Shown here in pieces: positions 30,463-39,538 of a stretch of DNA of 64,000 nt; within the stretch, counting starts at the first letter, position 1; each line of letters opens with the position of its first letter. The stretch is from Gaiellasilicea sp963749515 (GTDB lineage: Bacteria; Actinomycetota; Thermoleophilia; Gaiellales; Gaiellaceae). The stretch is taken from contig CAVVMR010000014.1 in NCBI GenBank assembly GCA_963749515.1, positions 124,001 through 188,000 on the forward strand, read 5' to 3'. The notes under the pieces are model-generated. The model made no database searches. It was not told where the DNA came from and saw nothing but the letters and a program-made list of their open reading frames with translations. The position numbers and the translations under genes were made by a program.

Positions 30463-31467
30463 ATGGCCCGCACCCGCTTCGCCCCGAGCCCCACGGGCTC
30501 GCTCCATCTCGGCAGCGCGCTGTCCGCCGTCGCGAACCGGCGGCGCGGCGACTGGTTCCTGCTTCGGATCGACGACACCGACCGTGCGCGCGAGGTCGAC
30601 GGGGCCGTCGATGCGATCCTCGCCGACCTGGAGTGGATCGGCGTCACGTGGAACGACGGCCCGGCGCGCCAGAGCGAGCGTGCGGAGCGGCACCGAGAGG
30701 CGGCAGCGGTGGTGGGGGAGCCGGATGCAGACGGCTCCATCCGCTTCGGCCGCACGACGCTCCTCCGGCCGGACGGGAGCCCGACCTACCACCTCGCGAG
30801 CGTCGTCGACGACCACGACTTCGGCATCACGCACGTCATCCGCGGCGCCGATCACCGCGCGAACACCGAGCTCCAGCAGGCGCTGTCCCGCGCACTCGGC
30901 TTCGAGCCGCCCGAGTACGTCCACCACGGCCTGCTGCTCGGCCCCGACGGGAAGAAGCTCTCGAAGCGCGCAGGCGCTCCCACGCTCGCCGGCTATCGGG
31001 AAGCGGGCGTGCCCGCGGAGGCCGTGCGCGCCTACCTCGAGGAGCTCGGCGAGCCGGCGCACGATGTTCACCTCGACGAGCCGCGGATTCGCCGACTCGC
31101 GATCGACGCGATCGAGGCTCTCAGCGACGAGGAGCTTGCGACTCGCGCCGGCGCACCGCCGCAACTCGCGCTGGCACTGCGGGGAGCGCGCGATCTCGTC
31201 GAGGCGCGAGCGATGGCCGAGTCGATCCTGGAGCCGCAGCCGGTGACGCTCCCCGAGGCTGCGAGACCGACGTTGGAACGGTTCGCCGAGCTCCGGGCGA
31301 ACGGGCTCGACGGCAAGGACATCGTGCGCGAGCTGAAGGCCGTCGGCGGCGACCTGAAAGCTCTCCGGCTGGCGCTGACCGGTGTCGAGCGCGGCCCCGA
31401 GCTGTGGACCGTGATCGCGGCGCTACCCCAGGAAGAGGCGCTTCGGAGGGTCGATGCGGCTCTATAG
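30463..31467 (+). CDS. gltX: glutamyl-tRNA synthetase, compact form
   Basis: This class I synthetase charges tRNA-Glu (or also tRNA-Gln where Gat amidation is used). The 334-residue protein has RFAPSPTGSLHLGSA with the HIGH-like SLHLGS, LLRIDDTD, VIRGADHRANT, and the KMSKS-like KLSKR at 165-169. The C-terminal helical domain is of the GltX kind (LRLALTGVERGPELWTVIAA). It lacks about 70 residues between SERAERHRE and RPDGSPTYHLA, where normal GltX (about 480 residues) has the connective-peptide insertion. GluQ-like tRNA-Asp modification is an alternative, but GluQ lacks such a C-terminal domain. Confidence 0.8.
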   Translation: MARTRFAPSPTGSLHLGSALSAVANRRRGDWFLLRIDDTDRAREVDGAVDAILADLEWIGVTWNDGPARQSERAERHREAAAVVGEPDADGSIRFGRTTLLRPDGSPTYHLASVVDDHDFGITHVIRGADHRANTELQQALSRALGFEPPEYVHHGLLLGPDGKKLSKRAGAPTLAGYREAGVPAEAVRAYLEELGEPAHDVHLDEPRIRRLAIDAIEALSDEELATRAGAPPQLALALRGARDLVEARAMAESILEPQPVTLPEAARPTLERFAELRANGLDGKDIVRELKAVGGDLKALRLALTGVERGPELWTVIAALPQEEALRRVDAAL

Positions 31468-32725
31468 CACCCTCGCCCGCGACGTCGTCGACCTGCCCGA
31501 GGCGCCAGGGCCGATCGGGATGTACGTCTGCGGCCCGACTGTCTACGCGCGGGCGCACATCGGCAACGCGCGTCCGTATGTCATCGCCGTTTGGTACAAG
31601 CGCTGGCTGCGCGAGCGCGGCTACGACGTGACGCTCGTGCACAACATCACGGACGTCAACGACAAGATCTACGAGGCAGCTCCTGGAGCGAGCGCGCAGC
31701 GGGCCGAAGAGGCCACGCGCTGGTACGTCGAGGACACCGGCCGCTTCCTGCTCGACGAAGTCGACCACTGGCCCAGGGCGACCGAGACGATCGACGAGAT
31801 CGTCTCCTTCATCGTCGATCTGATCGAGCGCGGCTACGCGTACGAGGTCGACGGCGACGTCTACTTCCGCGTCTCGCACTGGGACGAATACGGCCGCCTC
31901 TCCGGGCAGAAGCCGGACCAGGTCGAAGAGCAAGAGCCGAATCCGCGCAAGGAGGACGCGCGCGACTTCGCACTCTGGAAGGCGAACAAGCCGGAAGAGG
32001 ACACGTGGTGGGACTCGCCGTGGGGTCGCGGGCGCCCCGGCTGGCACATCGAGTGCTCGGCGATGGCGGAGAAGCTGCTCGGGCCGGTCTTCGAGATCCA
32101 TGGCGGTGGGCTCGACCTCGTCTTCCCCCACCACGAGAACGAGCTCGCGCAGTCACGGGCGCTCGGTCACGAGTTCGCCAGGATCTGGATGCACAACGGG
32201 ATGCTGCGATTCACCGGCGAGAAGATGTCGAAGTCGCTCGGCAACGTCGAGACGATCCAGGAGGTTCTCGACGAGTGGGGTCGCGAGAGCGTGCTCCTCT
32301 TCTTCCTGACCGCTCACTGGCGCAGTCCGATCGACTTCTCGGAGGAGACGATGGCGGCCGCCCAGGCCCAGTGGCGCAGCTTCCAGCAGGCGGTCTACGA
32401 GGATCGAGAGCCCGCCCCTGCTGTCGGCTGGGAGGCCTTCCAGGCGGCGCTCGACGACGACTTCAACACCGCACAGGCTCTCGCCGTGCTCCATGAGTGG
32501 CGCGCGGCAAGCCAGCTCGAGCTCCTCCAGCGGGGACTCCACGTCTTCGGGCTCGGCTTCATGCGGATGCCGACCCCGGACGACGTGAGAGCGCTCGTCG
32601 CCGAACGCGAGGCGGCGCGCGCCGCGAAGGACTTTGCGGCGTCGGACGACCTGCGCGACAGGATTGGCGAACGTGGGTGGGTCGTGCAGGACACGCCTGC
32701 GGGCTCGGTCCTCGTTCCGAAGTGA
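31454..32725 (+). CDS. cysS: cysteinyl-tRNA synthetase
   Basis: CysRS charges tRNA-Cys. The 423-residue protein has the zinc-binding MYVCGPTVY (Cys26), the HIGH motif AHIGNAR, the second zinc region GWHIECSAM, GGGLDLVFPHHENELAQS and the KMSKS motif at 257-261. It is a little shorter than the usual 460 residues. The ATG lies 14 nt inside the end of gltX with a GGAGG site, so the two are translationally coupled; the same adjacency exists in Bacillus. Confidence 0.95.
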   Translation: MRLYSTLARDVVDLPEAPGPIGMYVCGPTVYARAHIGNARPYVIAVWYKRWLRERGYDVTLVHNITDVNDKIYEAAPGASAQRAEEATRWYVEDTGRFLLDEVDHWPRATETIDEIVSFIVDLIERGYAYEVDGDVYFRVSHWDEYGRLSGQKPDQVEEQEPNPRKEDARDFALWKANKPEEDTWWDSPWGRGRPGWHIECSAMAEKLLGPVFEIHGGGLDLVFPHHENELAQSRALGHEFARIWMHNGMLRFTGEKMSKSLGNVETIQEVLDEWGRESVLLFFLTAHWRSPIDFSEETMAAAQAQWRSFQQAVYEDREPAPAVGWEAFQAALDDDFNTAQALAVLHEWRAASQLELLQRGLHVFGLGFMRMPTPDDVRALVAEREAARAAKDFAASDDLRDRIGERGWVVQDTPAGSVLVPK

Positions 32726-33429
32726 CGCGGGAGCTCGTCTACGGCCGCAGGCCGGTGCGCGAGGCGATTCGCGGTCCGCGGGAGGTGCTCGAGGTGTGGG
32801 CCACCGAGCGGGCGCTCAACTCCGAGCCCTGGCTACAGGACGTCCCGCGCGTCCACGTCAAGCCGGATCGCGAGATCGGCGAGGCGGCCGAAACACGAGA
32901 CCACCAGGGCGTAATCGCCTGGTGTGAGCCGTATCGCTACGCGGATGCGCATGAGCTCGCCGCGGTCGAGCGGCCGCTGCTCGCCTGCCTCGACCAGGTC
33001 ACCGATCCCCGCAACCTCGGCGCTGTGATCCGGAGCGCGGAGGGAGCGGGTGCGACCGGCGTTGTCGTGCCGGCGCACGGCTCCGCGCGTGTCACCGCGG
33101 CGGTCTGCCGTGCCTCGGCCGGCGCTGTCGAGCACCTGCCCGTGGCCGTCGTGCCCAACCTTGCCCGCTACCTGAACGAGATCAAGCGCGGCGACCTCTG
33201 GATCTATGCGGCCTCCGCGGAGGCCGAGCAGGACATGTGGAGCGCCGACCTCACCGGCGGCCTCGCGCTGGTCTTCGGCGCCGAGGGCAAGGGCGTGCGG
33301 CCGCTCGTGCGCCGCGCCTGCGACGCGGTGGTCTCGATCCCGCTCGCAGGAGAGGTCGAGTCGCTGAACGTCAGCGTCGCGGCGGCGCTCCTCCTGTACG
33401 AGGCGCGGCGGAGACGCGGGGATGGCTGA
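32722..33429 (+). CDS. rlmB: 23S rRNA (guanosine-2'-O-)-methyltransferase RlmB-type SpoU enzyme
   Basis: This SpoU/TrmH-family knotted SAM methyltransferase probably modifies 23S rRNA. The 235-residue protein has an N-terminal substrate-binding part (LVYGRRPVREAI) and the three SPOUT motifs: DQVTDPRNLGAVIRSAEGAG, LALVFGAEGKGVRPLV and IPLAGEVESLNVSVAAAL. GTG 32722 overlaps the cysS stop (GTGA). Position between cysS and yacP is the conserved one. Confidence 0.93.
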   Translation: MTRELVYGRRPVREAIRGPREVLEVWATERALNSEPWLQDVPRVHVKPDREIGEAAETRDHQGVIAWCEPYRYADAHELAAVERPLLACLDQVTDPRNLGAVIRSAEGAGATGVVVPAHGSARVTAAVCRASAGAVEHLPVAVVPNLARYLNEIKRGDLWIYAASAEAEQDMWSADLTGGLALVFGAEGKGVRPLVRRACDAVVSIPLAGEVESLNVSVAAALLLYEARRRRGDG

Positions 33430-33859
33430 GCCCACTCTCTATCTCTTCGACGGGCACAACCTCTTGCACGCCGGGTCGTTCACCGACCAGCGCGAGCTGA
33501 CCGACGCGCTCGCGTCGTTCGTCGCGATGCGCGGGGCGCGCGGGGTGGTGGTCTGGGACGGGATCGGTTCGAACACCCAGATCGGCCCGCTCGCGGTTCG
33601 CTACGCGCCCCAGGCCGACGCGGTGCTCGAGCGGCTGGCGGCCGAGCATCGAGCCACCGAGGAGGTCTGCCTCGTCTCCTCCGACTTCGCGGTGCGCGGC
33701 ACCTCGGGACAGGAGGTCCAGAAGCGGTCCTCCCGCTCGTTCCTCGGCGACCTGGACGCACCTCGCCATTCCGAGTCGCACGGGTCAAGGCTCGGCGACA
33801 CGCTCGACGCCGAAACGCGGGCGAGGCTCGAGCGGCTCCGCCGCGGCGACGACGCCTGA
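33422..33859 (+). CDS. yacP: NYN domain protein (YacP/Rae1-like)
   Basis: The 145-residue protein is a PIN-like NYN-domain ribonuclease. LYLFDGHNLLHAG carries the first acidic residue, VVVWDGIGS the second and CLVSSDFAVR the third. The Bacillus member of this position (Rae1) cuts mRNA in the ribosome A site. The gene overlaps rlmB by 8 nt and is followed by sigH, as in Bacillus. The stretch before the first motif is short and the C-terminal 40 residues are charged. Confidence 0.85.
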   Translation: MAEPTLYLFDGHNLLHAGSFTDQRELTDALASFVAMRGARGVVVWDGIGSNTQIGPLAVRYAPQADAVLERLAAEHRATEEVCLVSSDFAVRGTSGQEVQKRSSRSFLGDLDAPRHSESHGSRLGDTLDAETRARLERLRRGDDA

Positions 33860-33902
33860 CACGAACATACGTTCCTAACAGATTCGGTCCATTGCAAAGC
33901 AC

Positions 33903-33931
33903 TTGTAACTTGCGGGGACTGTTGCTATCTT
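33903..33931 (+). promoter_or_regulatory. promoter of the sigH-like gene
   Basis: TTGTAA (33903-33908) and TATCTT (33926-33931) are separated by 17 nt, and the -10 is extended by TGC (33923-33925). Transcription would begin near 33938, with a 77-nt leader before ATG 34015. It is a good vegetative-type promoter in a relatively A+T-rich intergenic region. Confidence 0.65.
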
Positions 33932-34014
33932 CTGCCTCAACCTAAGGGTGAGAGTTAAGCGTCCGGCACGGCGGCCGCCTCGGCTCTTTCCCGCTCTAAT
34001 CCAGGAGATCGCGA

Positions 34015-34680
34015 ATGTCCGCTCAGACCGCCACGGTCGCCAAGACGGCGCAGAAGGCTCAACGAGAGCTTGAGGATTTGCAGTTGGTGATGAGGGCGCG
34101 GAACGGCAGCGAGGTTGCGCTCGACACGTTGATGCGCCGCTACACGGGCTTCGTACGGCTCAAGGCGAGCTCCTATTTCCTCGCTGGCGGTGACTCCGAG
34201 GACCTGATCCAGGAGGGGCTCGTCGGTCTCTACAAGGCCGTGCGGGACTTCCGCGCCGACAAGGAGACGTCGTTCCGCAGCTTCGCCGAGCTCTGCGTGA
34301 CGCGGCAGATCATCACCGCGATCAAGACGGCGACGCGCTTCAAGCACCAGCCGCTGAACCAGTACATCTCGTTCAGCCATACGCCGGCGGGCCAGGACAA
34401 CGACGGCGAGTGCACCCTGGGCGACGCGCTCCCGGGCCCGACGACGAACGATCCGTCCGTGTGCGTGATCTCGACCGAGGAGCTGCAGAGCCTCGTCTTC
34501 GCGCTCGGCACGGGCCTGTCGCGGCTCGAGGCCGATGCGCTCCGGTGCTATCTCGAGGGCCTCTCCTACGAGGACATGGCGGTCGAGCTGGGATGCGACT
34601 GCAAGACGATCGACAACGCGCTCCAGCGGGTCAAGCGGAAGATCCTGGCCCACCAGAAGACGCGCGAGGTTCTGAGCTAG
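34015..34680 (+). CDS. sigH: RNA polymerase sigma factor, SigH (Spo0H)-like
   Basis: This 221-residue sigma-70 family factor has region 2 (LIQEGLVGLYKAVRDFRADK and SFRSFAELCVTRQIITAI) and region 4 (GLSRLEADALRCYLEGLSYE and CDCKTIDNALQRVKRKIL). No region 1.1 or 3 is evident. It occupies the exact position of Bacillus sigH, after yacP. The ATG is preceded by CAGGAG about 8 nt upstream. In non-sporulating actinobacteria the target genes of this factor are unknown. It has its own promoter 80 nt upstream. Confidence 0.9.
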   Translation: MSAQTATVAKTAQKAQRELEDLQLVMRARNGSEVALDTLMRRYTGFVRLKASSYFLAGGDSEDLIQEGLVGLYKAVRDFRADKETSFRSFAELCVTRQIITAIKTATRFKHQPLNQYISFSHTPAGQDNDGECTLGDALPGPTTNDPSVCVISTEELQSLVFALGTGLSRLEADALRCYLEGLSYEDMAVELGCDCKTIDNALQRVKRKILAHQKTREVLS

Positions 34681-34704
34681 TCGCGAGTACGATTCCGGCA
34701 CGAC

Positions 34705-34780
34705 GCCGGAGTAGCTCAGCTGGTAGAGCAACTGATTTGTAATCAGTAGGCCGTGGGTTCGAGTCCCGCCTCCGGCTCCA
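34705..34780 (+). tRNA. tRNA-Thr (anticodon TGT)
   Basis: A 76-nt cloverleaf is complete: acceptor GCCGGAG (34705-34711) pairs with CTCCGGC (34770-34776), discriminator T, and CCA is encoded. The anticodon stem ACTGA/TCAGT encloses the loop TTTGTAA with anticodon TGT, reading ACA. The T arm carries GGTTCGAGTCC. It follows sigH by 24 nt and is followed by an intrinsic terminator. Confidence 0.97.
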
Positions 34781-34788
34781 GAACGTCG

Positions 34789-34825
34789 GAAGCCCCGCCC
34801 TCTCCGTTGCAGAGGGCGGGGCTTC
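34789..34825 (+). terminator. intrinsic terminator after tRNA-Thr
   Basis: A 14-bp perfect stem (GAAGCCCCGCCCTC with GAGGGCGGGGCTTC) with a 9-nt loop is followed by GGTCTTTC. It lies between the tRNA and the convergent hydrolase gene and can act in both directions. Confidence 0.85.
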
Positions 34826-34836
34826 GGTCTTTCAGG

Positions 34837-36162
34837 TCACGAGCCTGCGAGGAGGTTGTCGTCGAAGAAGCCGACGACGCGGCGCTCGTACTCCTGCGGC
34901 TGATCCCGGATGCCGCCCACGTGCTTGGCGGTCGGCATCTCCCAGATCTGCTTGGACTCGCTGCCGGCGAGCTCGTAGTACTTCTTGCTCATGTGCTCGA
35001 TGTTGCCGCCGTTCGGAGCCCAGATCACGAAGAGCGGCGCCTTGATCTTCGGGGCGACGTCGGTGAGGTTCGGCGGCGGCGCCGAGCTGGAGAAGAGGGC
35101 CGTTCCAGTGGTGACGAACAGGAAGCCTGGGGCGTTCAGCACCCGCTCGAAGCCCTGGAACTCCTCCAGTTGCTCGCTGAGCTGCCGCGTCCCGGCGCCT
35201 TCGGAGACGACCGCTGCGAGCTCGTCGGTCTCGGCTGCGGCCTGGAGCATCAGCTCGCCGCCGACGGAGAGCCCGATCCCGCCGATCCTGCCCGGATCGA
35301 CGTCGGGCCGGGCCTTGAGGAACTCGATCGCGGCGTGGATGTCCTTGTCGCCGCCCCAGCCGAGCAGGTTGCTGTCGCCTTCGCTCTTGCCTTCGCCGCG
35401 ACGATCGAAGAGCAGGACGCCGTAGCCGTGGCTGACGAGCATCCGGGTGTGCGCCTGCGAGCCGCTGCGGCCCGGGAAGGCGATCACGGCAGCGCCGTTC
35501 TTCGAGGGCACGTACCAGCCCTGGAGCTCGAGGCCGTCGCTCGTCCGGAACGAGACGTTCTCGTGTGCGGCGCCGAGGTTGGCCGCCGGTACGGTCTGCC
35601 GCATCACGTGGGTGATGACGTAGCCGAACGCGAGCGGCGCGATCGTCGCGTACGCCAGAACCGGCACGGCGGCGGCGATCAGTGCCCGGCGGGTGTACCG
35701 CCACCGGCGGCGATCGTTCAGCTTGCGCGAACGCCAGAGGGTCGCGATCCCGATTCCGACGAGCGCGAGCCCGGCCGGAAGCACGAGGAGGCCGGTGAAG
35801 TCGTCGCCCGACGGCCCGACGGTGATCGTCTCGTAGCCGGCCGAAGTCGCTCCGATCACGAGCGCGAAGAGGCCCACTACGAGAGCGATCGTTGCCCCGA
35901 CGCCGGCGCGGCCACGGCGATACGCAGCCGCTGCGACTCCGAGGACTGCAAGCTGGAGGACCCCGCCCGGAAGGTGGTCGAGAGCCGATGTACCGGGCTC
36001 GGGCTGAAGGAACGCGTCGTCGGCGACGTGGAGCCCGACGACTGCCATGGCGGAGAGTGCGACCGCCGACTGCGTGGTCAGGCCGAGGCGGGTCGCCCGC
36101 AACCTGTCGAACGGCGACTCGCGGTGGAGCTCCTGCGTCGAGGTGTGCGTGGTGACCTGCAT
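34837..36162 (-). CDS. membrane-anchored alpha/beta hydrolase
   Basis: The 441-residue protein has five or so N-terminal membrane segments (about 30-190). An alpha/beta hydrolase domain follows, with ELQGWYVPSKNG, the oxyanion region AFPGRSGSQAH, DRRGEGKSEGD and the nucleophile elbow GLSVGGE. A late Asp and the His in PTAKHVGG probably complete the triad. It is probably an esterase or peptidase-like enzyme with its active domain on one face of the membrane; the substrate is unknown. A TTGGAGA site precedes the ATG. Located 81 nt downstream of the MMPL gene on the same strand. Confidence 0.82.
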   Translation of the reverse strand: MQVTTHTSTQELHRESPFDRLRATRLGLTTQSAVALSAMAVVGLHVADDAFLQPEPGTSALDHLPGGVLQLAVLGVAAAAYRRGRAGVGATIALVVGLFALVIGATSAGYETITVGPSGDDFTGLLVLPAGLALVGIGIATLWRSRKLNDRRRWRYTRRALIAAAVPVLAYATIAPLAFGYVITHVMRQTVPAANLGAAHENVSFRTSDGLELQGWYVPSKNGAAVIAFPGRSGSQAHTRMLVSHGYGVLLFDRRGEGKSEGDSNLLGWGGDKDIHAAIEFLKARPDVDPGRIGGIGLSVGGELMLQAAAETDELAAVVSEGAGTRQLSEQLEEFQGFERVLNAPGFLFVTTGTALFSSSAPPPNLTDVAPKIKAPLFVIWAPNGGNIEHMSKKYYELAGSESKQIWEMPTAKHVGGIRDQPQEYERRVVGFFDDNLLAGS

Positions 36163-36243
36163 CGTTGGGTCTCCAATTCGAGGTCGAGTGTGCCGGCGGC
36201 GCTGCGTTGGTGCTGCAGCGCCGCCGGCGGGAGGGTTGGTTCG

Positions 36244-38469
36244 TTAACCGGCCGGGGCGGGCGCCGGGGCCTCGGGGGCCTTCGGAGCCGACTCGTGCTC
36301 GAGGCGGGGGAGCCACTCGAGCCACTTCGGCAGGTACCAGTTGCGATCGCCGAGGAGCTTCATCGTCGCCGGCAGGAGCACCGCGCGGATCAGCGTGGCG
36401 TCGATCAGGACTGCGGCTGCGAGGCCGATGCCCATCTCCTTCATGTCGATCACCGGCAGCAGGGCGAACACCGAGAAGGTGCCGACCATGACGACGGCTG
36501 CGCTGGTGACGACGCCGGCTGACGACTTGATGCCGTGGGCGACTGCTTCCTCGTTCGAGAGGCCGCGGTCATAGGCCTCGCGGATGCGGCTCAGGATGAA
36601 CACGTGGTAGTCCATCGAGAGCCCGAACAGGATCACGAACAGGAACATCGGCAGCCACGGGGTGATGCCGCCGTTCGAGGTGAACCCGAGCAGGTTCTCG
36701 GCCCAGCCCCACTGGAAGGCCGCGACGAGGATGCCGTACGCGGCTCCGACGGAGAGCAGGTTCAGGACGATCGCCTTGATCGCGACCACCAGCGAGCGGA
36801 ACGAGGCCAGCAGGATCAGGAAGGCGAAGATGAGGACGAAGCCGAAGACGAGCGGCGCCGACGTCTTCATCTTGCTTTCCCAGTCCTTGTCGAGGGCGGT
36901 CGTGCCGGTGACTGCGTATTCGACGCCGTCGACCTTGCCGACCGTGTTCGGGAGCACCTCGTCGCGCAGGGTCGCGAGGGCGGCCTGTGACGCGGCGTCG
37001 GTACCGGAGCCGGCCAGCGTGATGTCGACCGTTGCGACGGTGTTGTCGCGGCTTGCCTCGACCTCGATCGGGCCCTTCAGCTCACCGGTTGCGAGCGCCT
37101 CGCGCTTGAGGTCGCTGATGGCGTTCTGGACGGACTCGGCCCGGACGTCATCGGCCTTGATCGCGACGACGGCGGGGTCGTTGCCACCGGGGAAGGCCTC
37201 GTCGAACTTCTTCATCGGCTCGATCTCGGCGATCGAGATGTCGTCGAGCCCGGTGGTAGCGGTGTTCAGGGAGAACGCCGGGACCGTCAGCGCGATGAGC
37301 ACCGCACCGGCCGCGACGGCCGAGACGACCGGGCGCTTGAGGACGCGGGTCAGGATGGCGCCCCAGAAGCGGCTGTCGCCGTCCTTGCGGCTGAGCCGGT
37401 GCACGAACGGGATGCGACCCTTCTCGACCTTGTCGCCCAGCCGGCCGAGGAGTGCCGGGAGCACGGTGAGCGAGCCGATCATCGCGATCGCGACGACCAT
37501 CATCGTCCCGATCGAGAAGGACATGAACGTCTTGTCGCCGGAGAGGAACATGCCGGCCATCGCGATCAGCACGGTGATGCCCGAGATGAGGACGGCGCGG
37601 CCGGAAGTGGCTGCGGCGGCCTCCAGGGCAGCGTGCTCGCTACGCCCAGCCGCACGCTCTTCGCGTTCGCGCCTGAGATAGAAGAGCGAGTAGTCGATGC
37701 CGACCGCGAGCCCGATCAGCAGGATCACTTCGGCGATCGATTCGTCGACGGCGATGAACTGGCTGGGCAGCGCGATCAGGGCGGTGGTCGCGACGACCGC
37801 GGTGATTGCGAGGAGCAGCGGAATGAGCGCGGCAACGGCGGAGCCGAAGACGAGCAGCAGGATCACGAGCGTGAGCGGCAGCGCGACCATTCCGGCCGTC
37901 TTGAGCATGCTGTTGAACGCGTCGTCGACAGCCTTGCCGGTGCTGGCGCTACCGAGCTCATCGATCTCGAAGCCCGGGTGCCGGGCGGCGGTCTTGTCGA
38001 CTGCAGCCTCGATCGTCTCGATGTAGAGGATTGCCTCGTCGTAGGTCCCGGCCGGGCTGAACTGCACCATTGCCGAGTGCCCGTCGGCCGAGATCTGGTC
38101 GGCGTGACCGGCCTCGAGCGGCGAGTCGAGCTTGCGCACCTTCGGCATCGCGGCGAGTGTCTTGGTGACGTCCTCGATCGCGGCCTTGAACGCCGGATCG
38201 GTCGCCTTCAGGGTCTTGGACTGGATCAGGACGATCTCGCCCTGCTCGTCGGCCGCCTGCGGGAAGCCGGCGTCGATGATCTTCGTCGCGCGGCCGGCCT
38301 CGCCGACGGCGAGGTCGTTCTGCTCGAGGTACTTCGTGCCGACCGCGCCGCCGATGAAGACGGACGCGACGATGAATGCGAGCCAGCCGAAGACCGCGGT
38401 CTTCCAGTGGTTCGCACTCCAGCGGCCCATCCGAGCCGCGAGATTGTTGCTGTGCTTCAGGGGTGACAT
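36244..38469 (-). CDS. MMPL family transporter (RND superfamily)
   Basis: The 741-residue protein has 12 predicted membrane segments in two six-segment halves, each with a large outer loop after the first helix. The segment VGIDYSLFYLRREREERAAG and its counterpart LSMDYHVFILSRIREAYDRG carry the conserved Asp-Tyr pair expected for proton coupling. MMPL proteins export lipids or hydrophobic compounds; the substrate is unknown. ATG 38469 (MSPLKHS) is preceded by GAAAGGA about 11 nt upstream. A longer upstream reading lacks coding character. Confidence 0.92.
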   Translation of the reverse strand: MSPLKHSNNLAARMGRWSANHWKTAVFGWLAFIVASVFIGGAVGTKYLEQNDLAVGEAGRATKIIDAGFPQAADEQGEIVLIQSKTLKATDPAFKAAIEDVTKTLAAMPKVRKLDSPLEAGHADQISADGHSAMVQFSPAGTYDEAILYIETIEAAVDKTAARHPGFEIDELGSASTGKAVDDAFNSMLKTAGMVALPLTLVILLLVFGSAVAALIPLLLAITAVVATTALIALPSQFIAVDESIAEVILLIGLAVGIDYSLFYLRREREERAAGRSEHAALEAAAATSGRAVLISGITVLIAMAGMFLSGDKTFMSFSIGTMMVVAIAMIGSLTVLPALLGRLGDKVEKGRIPFVHRLSRKDGDSRFWGAILTRVLKRPVVSAVAAGAVLIALTVPAFSLNTATTGLDDISIAEIEPMKKFDEAFPGGNDPAVVAIKADDVRAESVQNAISDLKREALATGELKGPIEVEASRDNTVATVDITLAGSGTDAASQAALATLRDEVLPNTVGKVDGVEYAVTGTTALDKDWESKMKTSAPLVFGFVLIFAFLILLASFRSLVVAIKAIVLNLLSVGAAYGILVAAFQWGWAENLLGFTSNGGITPWLPMFLFVILFGLSMDYHVFILSRIREAYDRGLSNEEAVAHGIKSSAGVVTSAAVVMVGTFSVFALLPVIDMKEMGIGLAAAVLIDATLIRAVLLPATMKLLGDRNWYLPKWLEWLPRLEHESAPKAPEAPAPAPAG

Positions 38470-38518
38470 GACGGGATGGGTCCTTTCAGGTGTGGGGATC
38501 GAGCTCGGTGGATGAAGC

Positions 38519-39316
38519 TCAGGCTGCCCGGACGTGCGACGGAGAGGAATGCGGCGTCCAGGCCTCTTGCGGTGCGGGGAGCCGCACCGGTGCGGGAAGG
38601 GCTGCCGGTGCCGCGAGCCGGGAGGCGACGAGCCATCCGGCCGCGACGACGACTGCACCGGCGACGGCGTCGAAGATGAAGTGGTTGCCGGTCGCGACGA
38701 TGATCAGCAGCATCGCGGCGGGGTAGGCAGCTCCGAGCCAGCGCAGCCAGCGCCACGCGGCGAGCTGTGCGAGAGCGACGCCGACGATCAGCGAGTAGCC
38801 GAAATGCAGGCTGGGGACGGCCGCGATCGGGTTGTAGAGGCTGCCGAGCAGGTCGGAGCTGAGGTTCAGCCCGGTGTGGCTGGTGACCGTGTCCGCGAAG
38901 CCGAGGTCGGCAAGGCGCGGAGGCGCGGCCGGATAGAGGACGTAGCCGACGAGTGCCAGCGCGGTGCTGACGATCAGCGTCGTGCGCAGGAACGGGAACG
39001 CGTGCGGGCGGCGGCGGTGCACCCAGGTGAGTGCGACCGCCGTGCCCGCGAAGTGCAGGACGACATAGAGGAAGCCGAGCAGTGCCGGCACACCCGGCAG
39101 TGCGGACGCCAGGTTCTGGACGTCGCGCTCGACGAAAAGATGGAGGTGGCGCTCCAGCGCGACGATGTCTGCGGTGTGCGCGCGAGCTGCCACCCAGTCC
39201 TCGCTACCGAAGCCGCGGACGAGCTCATACGCGCCGTAGAGGGCGGCCAGCGCTGCGAGCTCGATCCGACCCGGGTAGGGCCGGTCGGCGAGTCTGCGGA
39301 TGCGGTCGAAGGACAT
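38519..39316 (-). CDS. PAP2-superfamily membrane phosphatase/transferase
   Basis: The 265-residue protein has about six membrane segments. The PAP2 active-site pattern is visible as PSLHFGYSLIVG (motif 2 Ser-x-His) and GNHFIFDAVAGA (motif 3 His-x3-Asp). It is close to the inositol phosphorylceramide synthase-like (PAP2_3) branch found in actinobacteria, which act on lipid phosphates. ATG 39316 is chosen; a start 12 codons upstream is possible. It lies 49 nt upstream of the MMPL exporter on the same strand, so a shared role in lipid handling is possible. Confidence 0.83.
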   Translation of the reverse strand: MSFDRIRRLADRPYPGRIELAALAALYGAYELVRGFGSEDWVAARAHTADIVALERHLHLFVERDVQNLASALPGVPALLGFLYVVLHFAGTAVALTWVHRRRPHAFPFLRTTLIVSTALALVGYVLYPAAPPRLADLGFADTVTSHTGLNLSSDLLGSLYNPIAAVPSLHFGYSLIVGVALAQLAAWRWLRWLGAAYPAAMLLIIVATGNHFIFDAVAGAVVVAAGWLVASRLAAPAALPAPVRLPAPQEAWTPHSSPSHVRAA

Positions 39317-39538
39317 ATCCGCAGACTCACAGGTCGCAAAGGGCCAAACCATGCGGCGAGCCAGTGTCTTGGGGTGCGGAAAGCCGTACCCGCCGGAGGG
39401 GGCGCCGAACTGCGCTCAGAGGAGTGTGGATGCCGGTTGCCATGCTGTCTCCAGCATCGCGACCGGACCTTCGGGGCGGTATCCGGCATCACCCTGAGCC
39501 GACCCTGGATTTTCCCCCGCTAGGCCGTGAGGGGAGCC

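Noticed and set aside
39317..39538. Gene or RNA in the largest intergenic stretch
   Set aside because: About 220 nt with no convincing reading frame, promoter pair or stable hairpin that I could identify.
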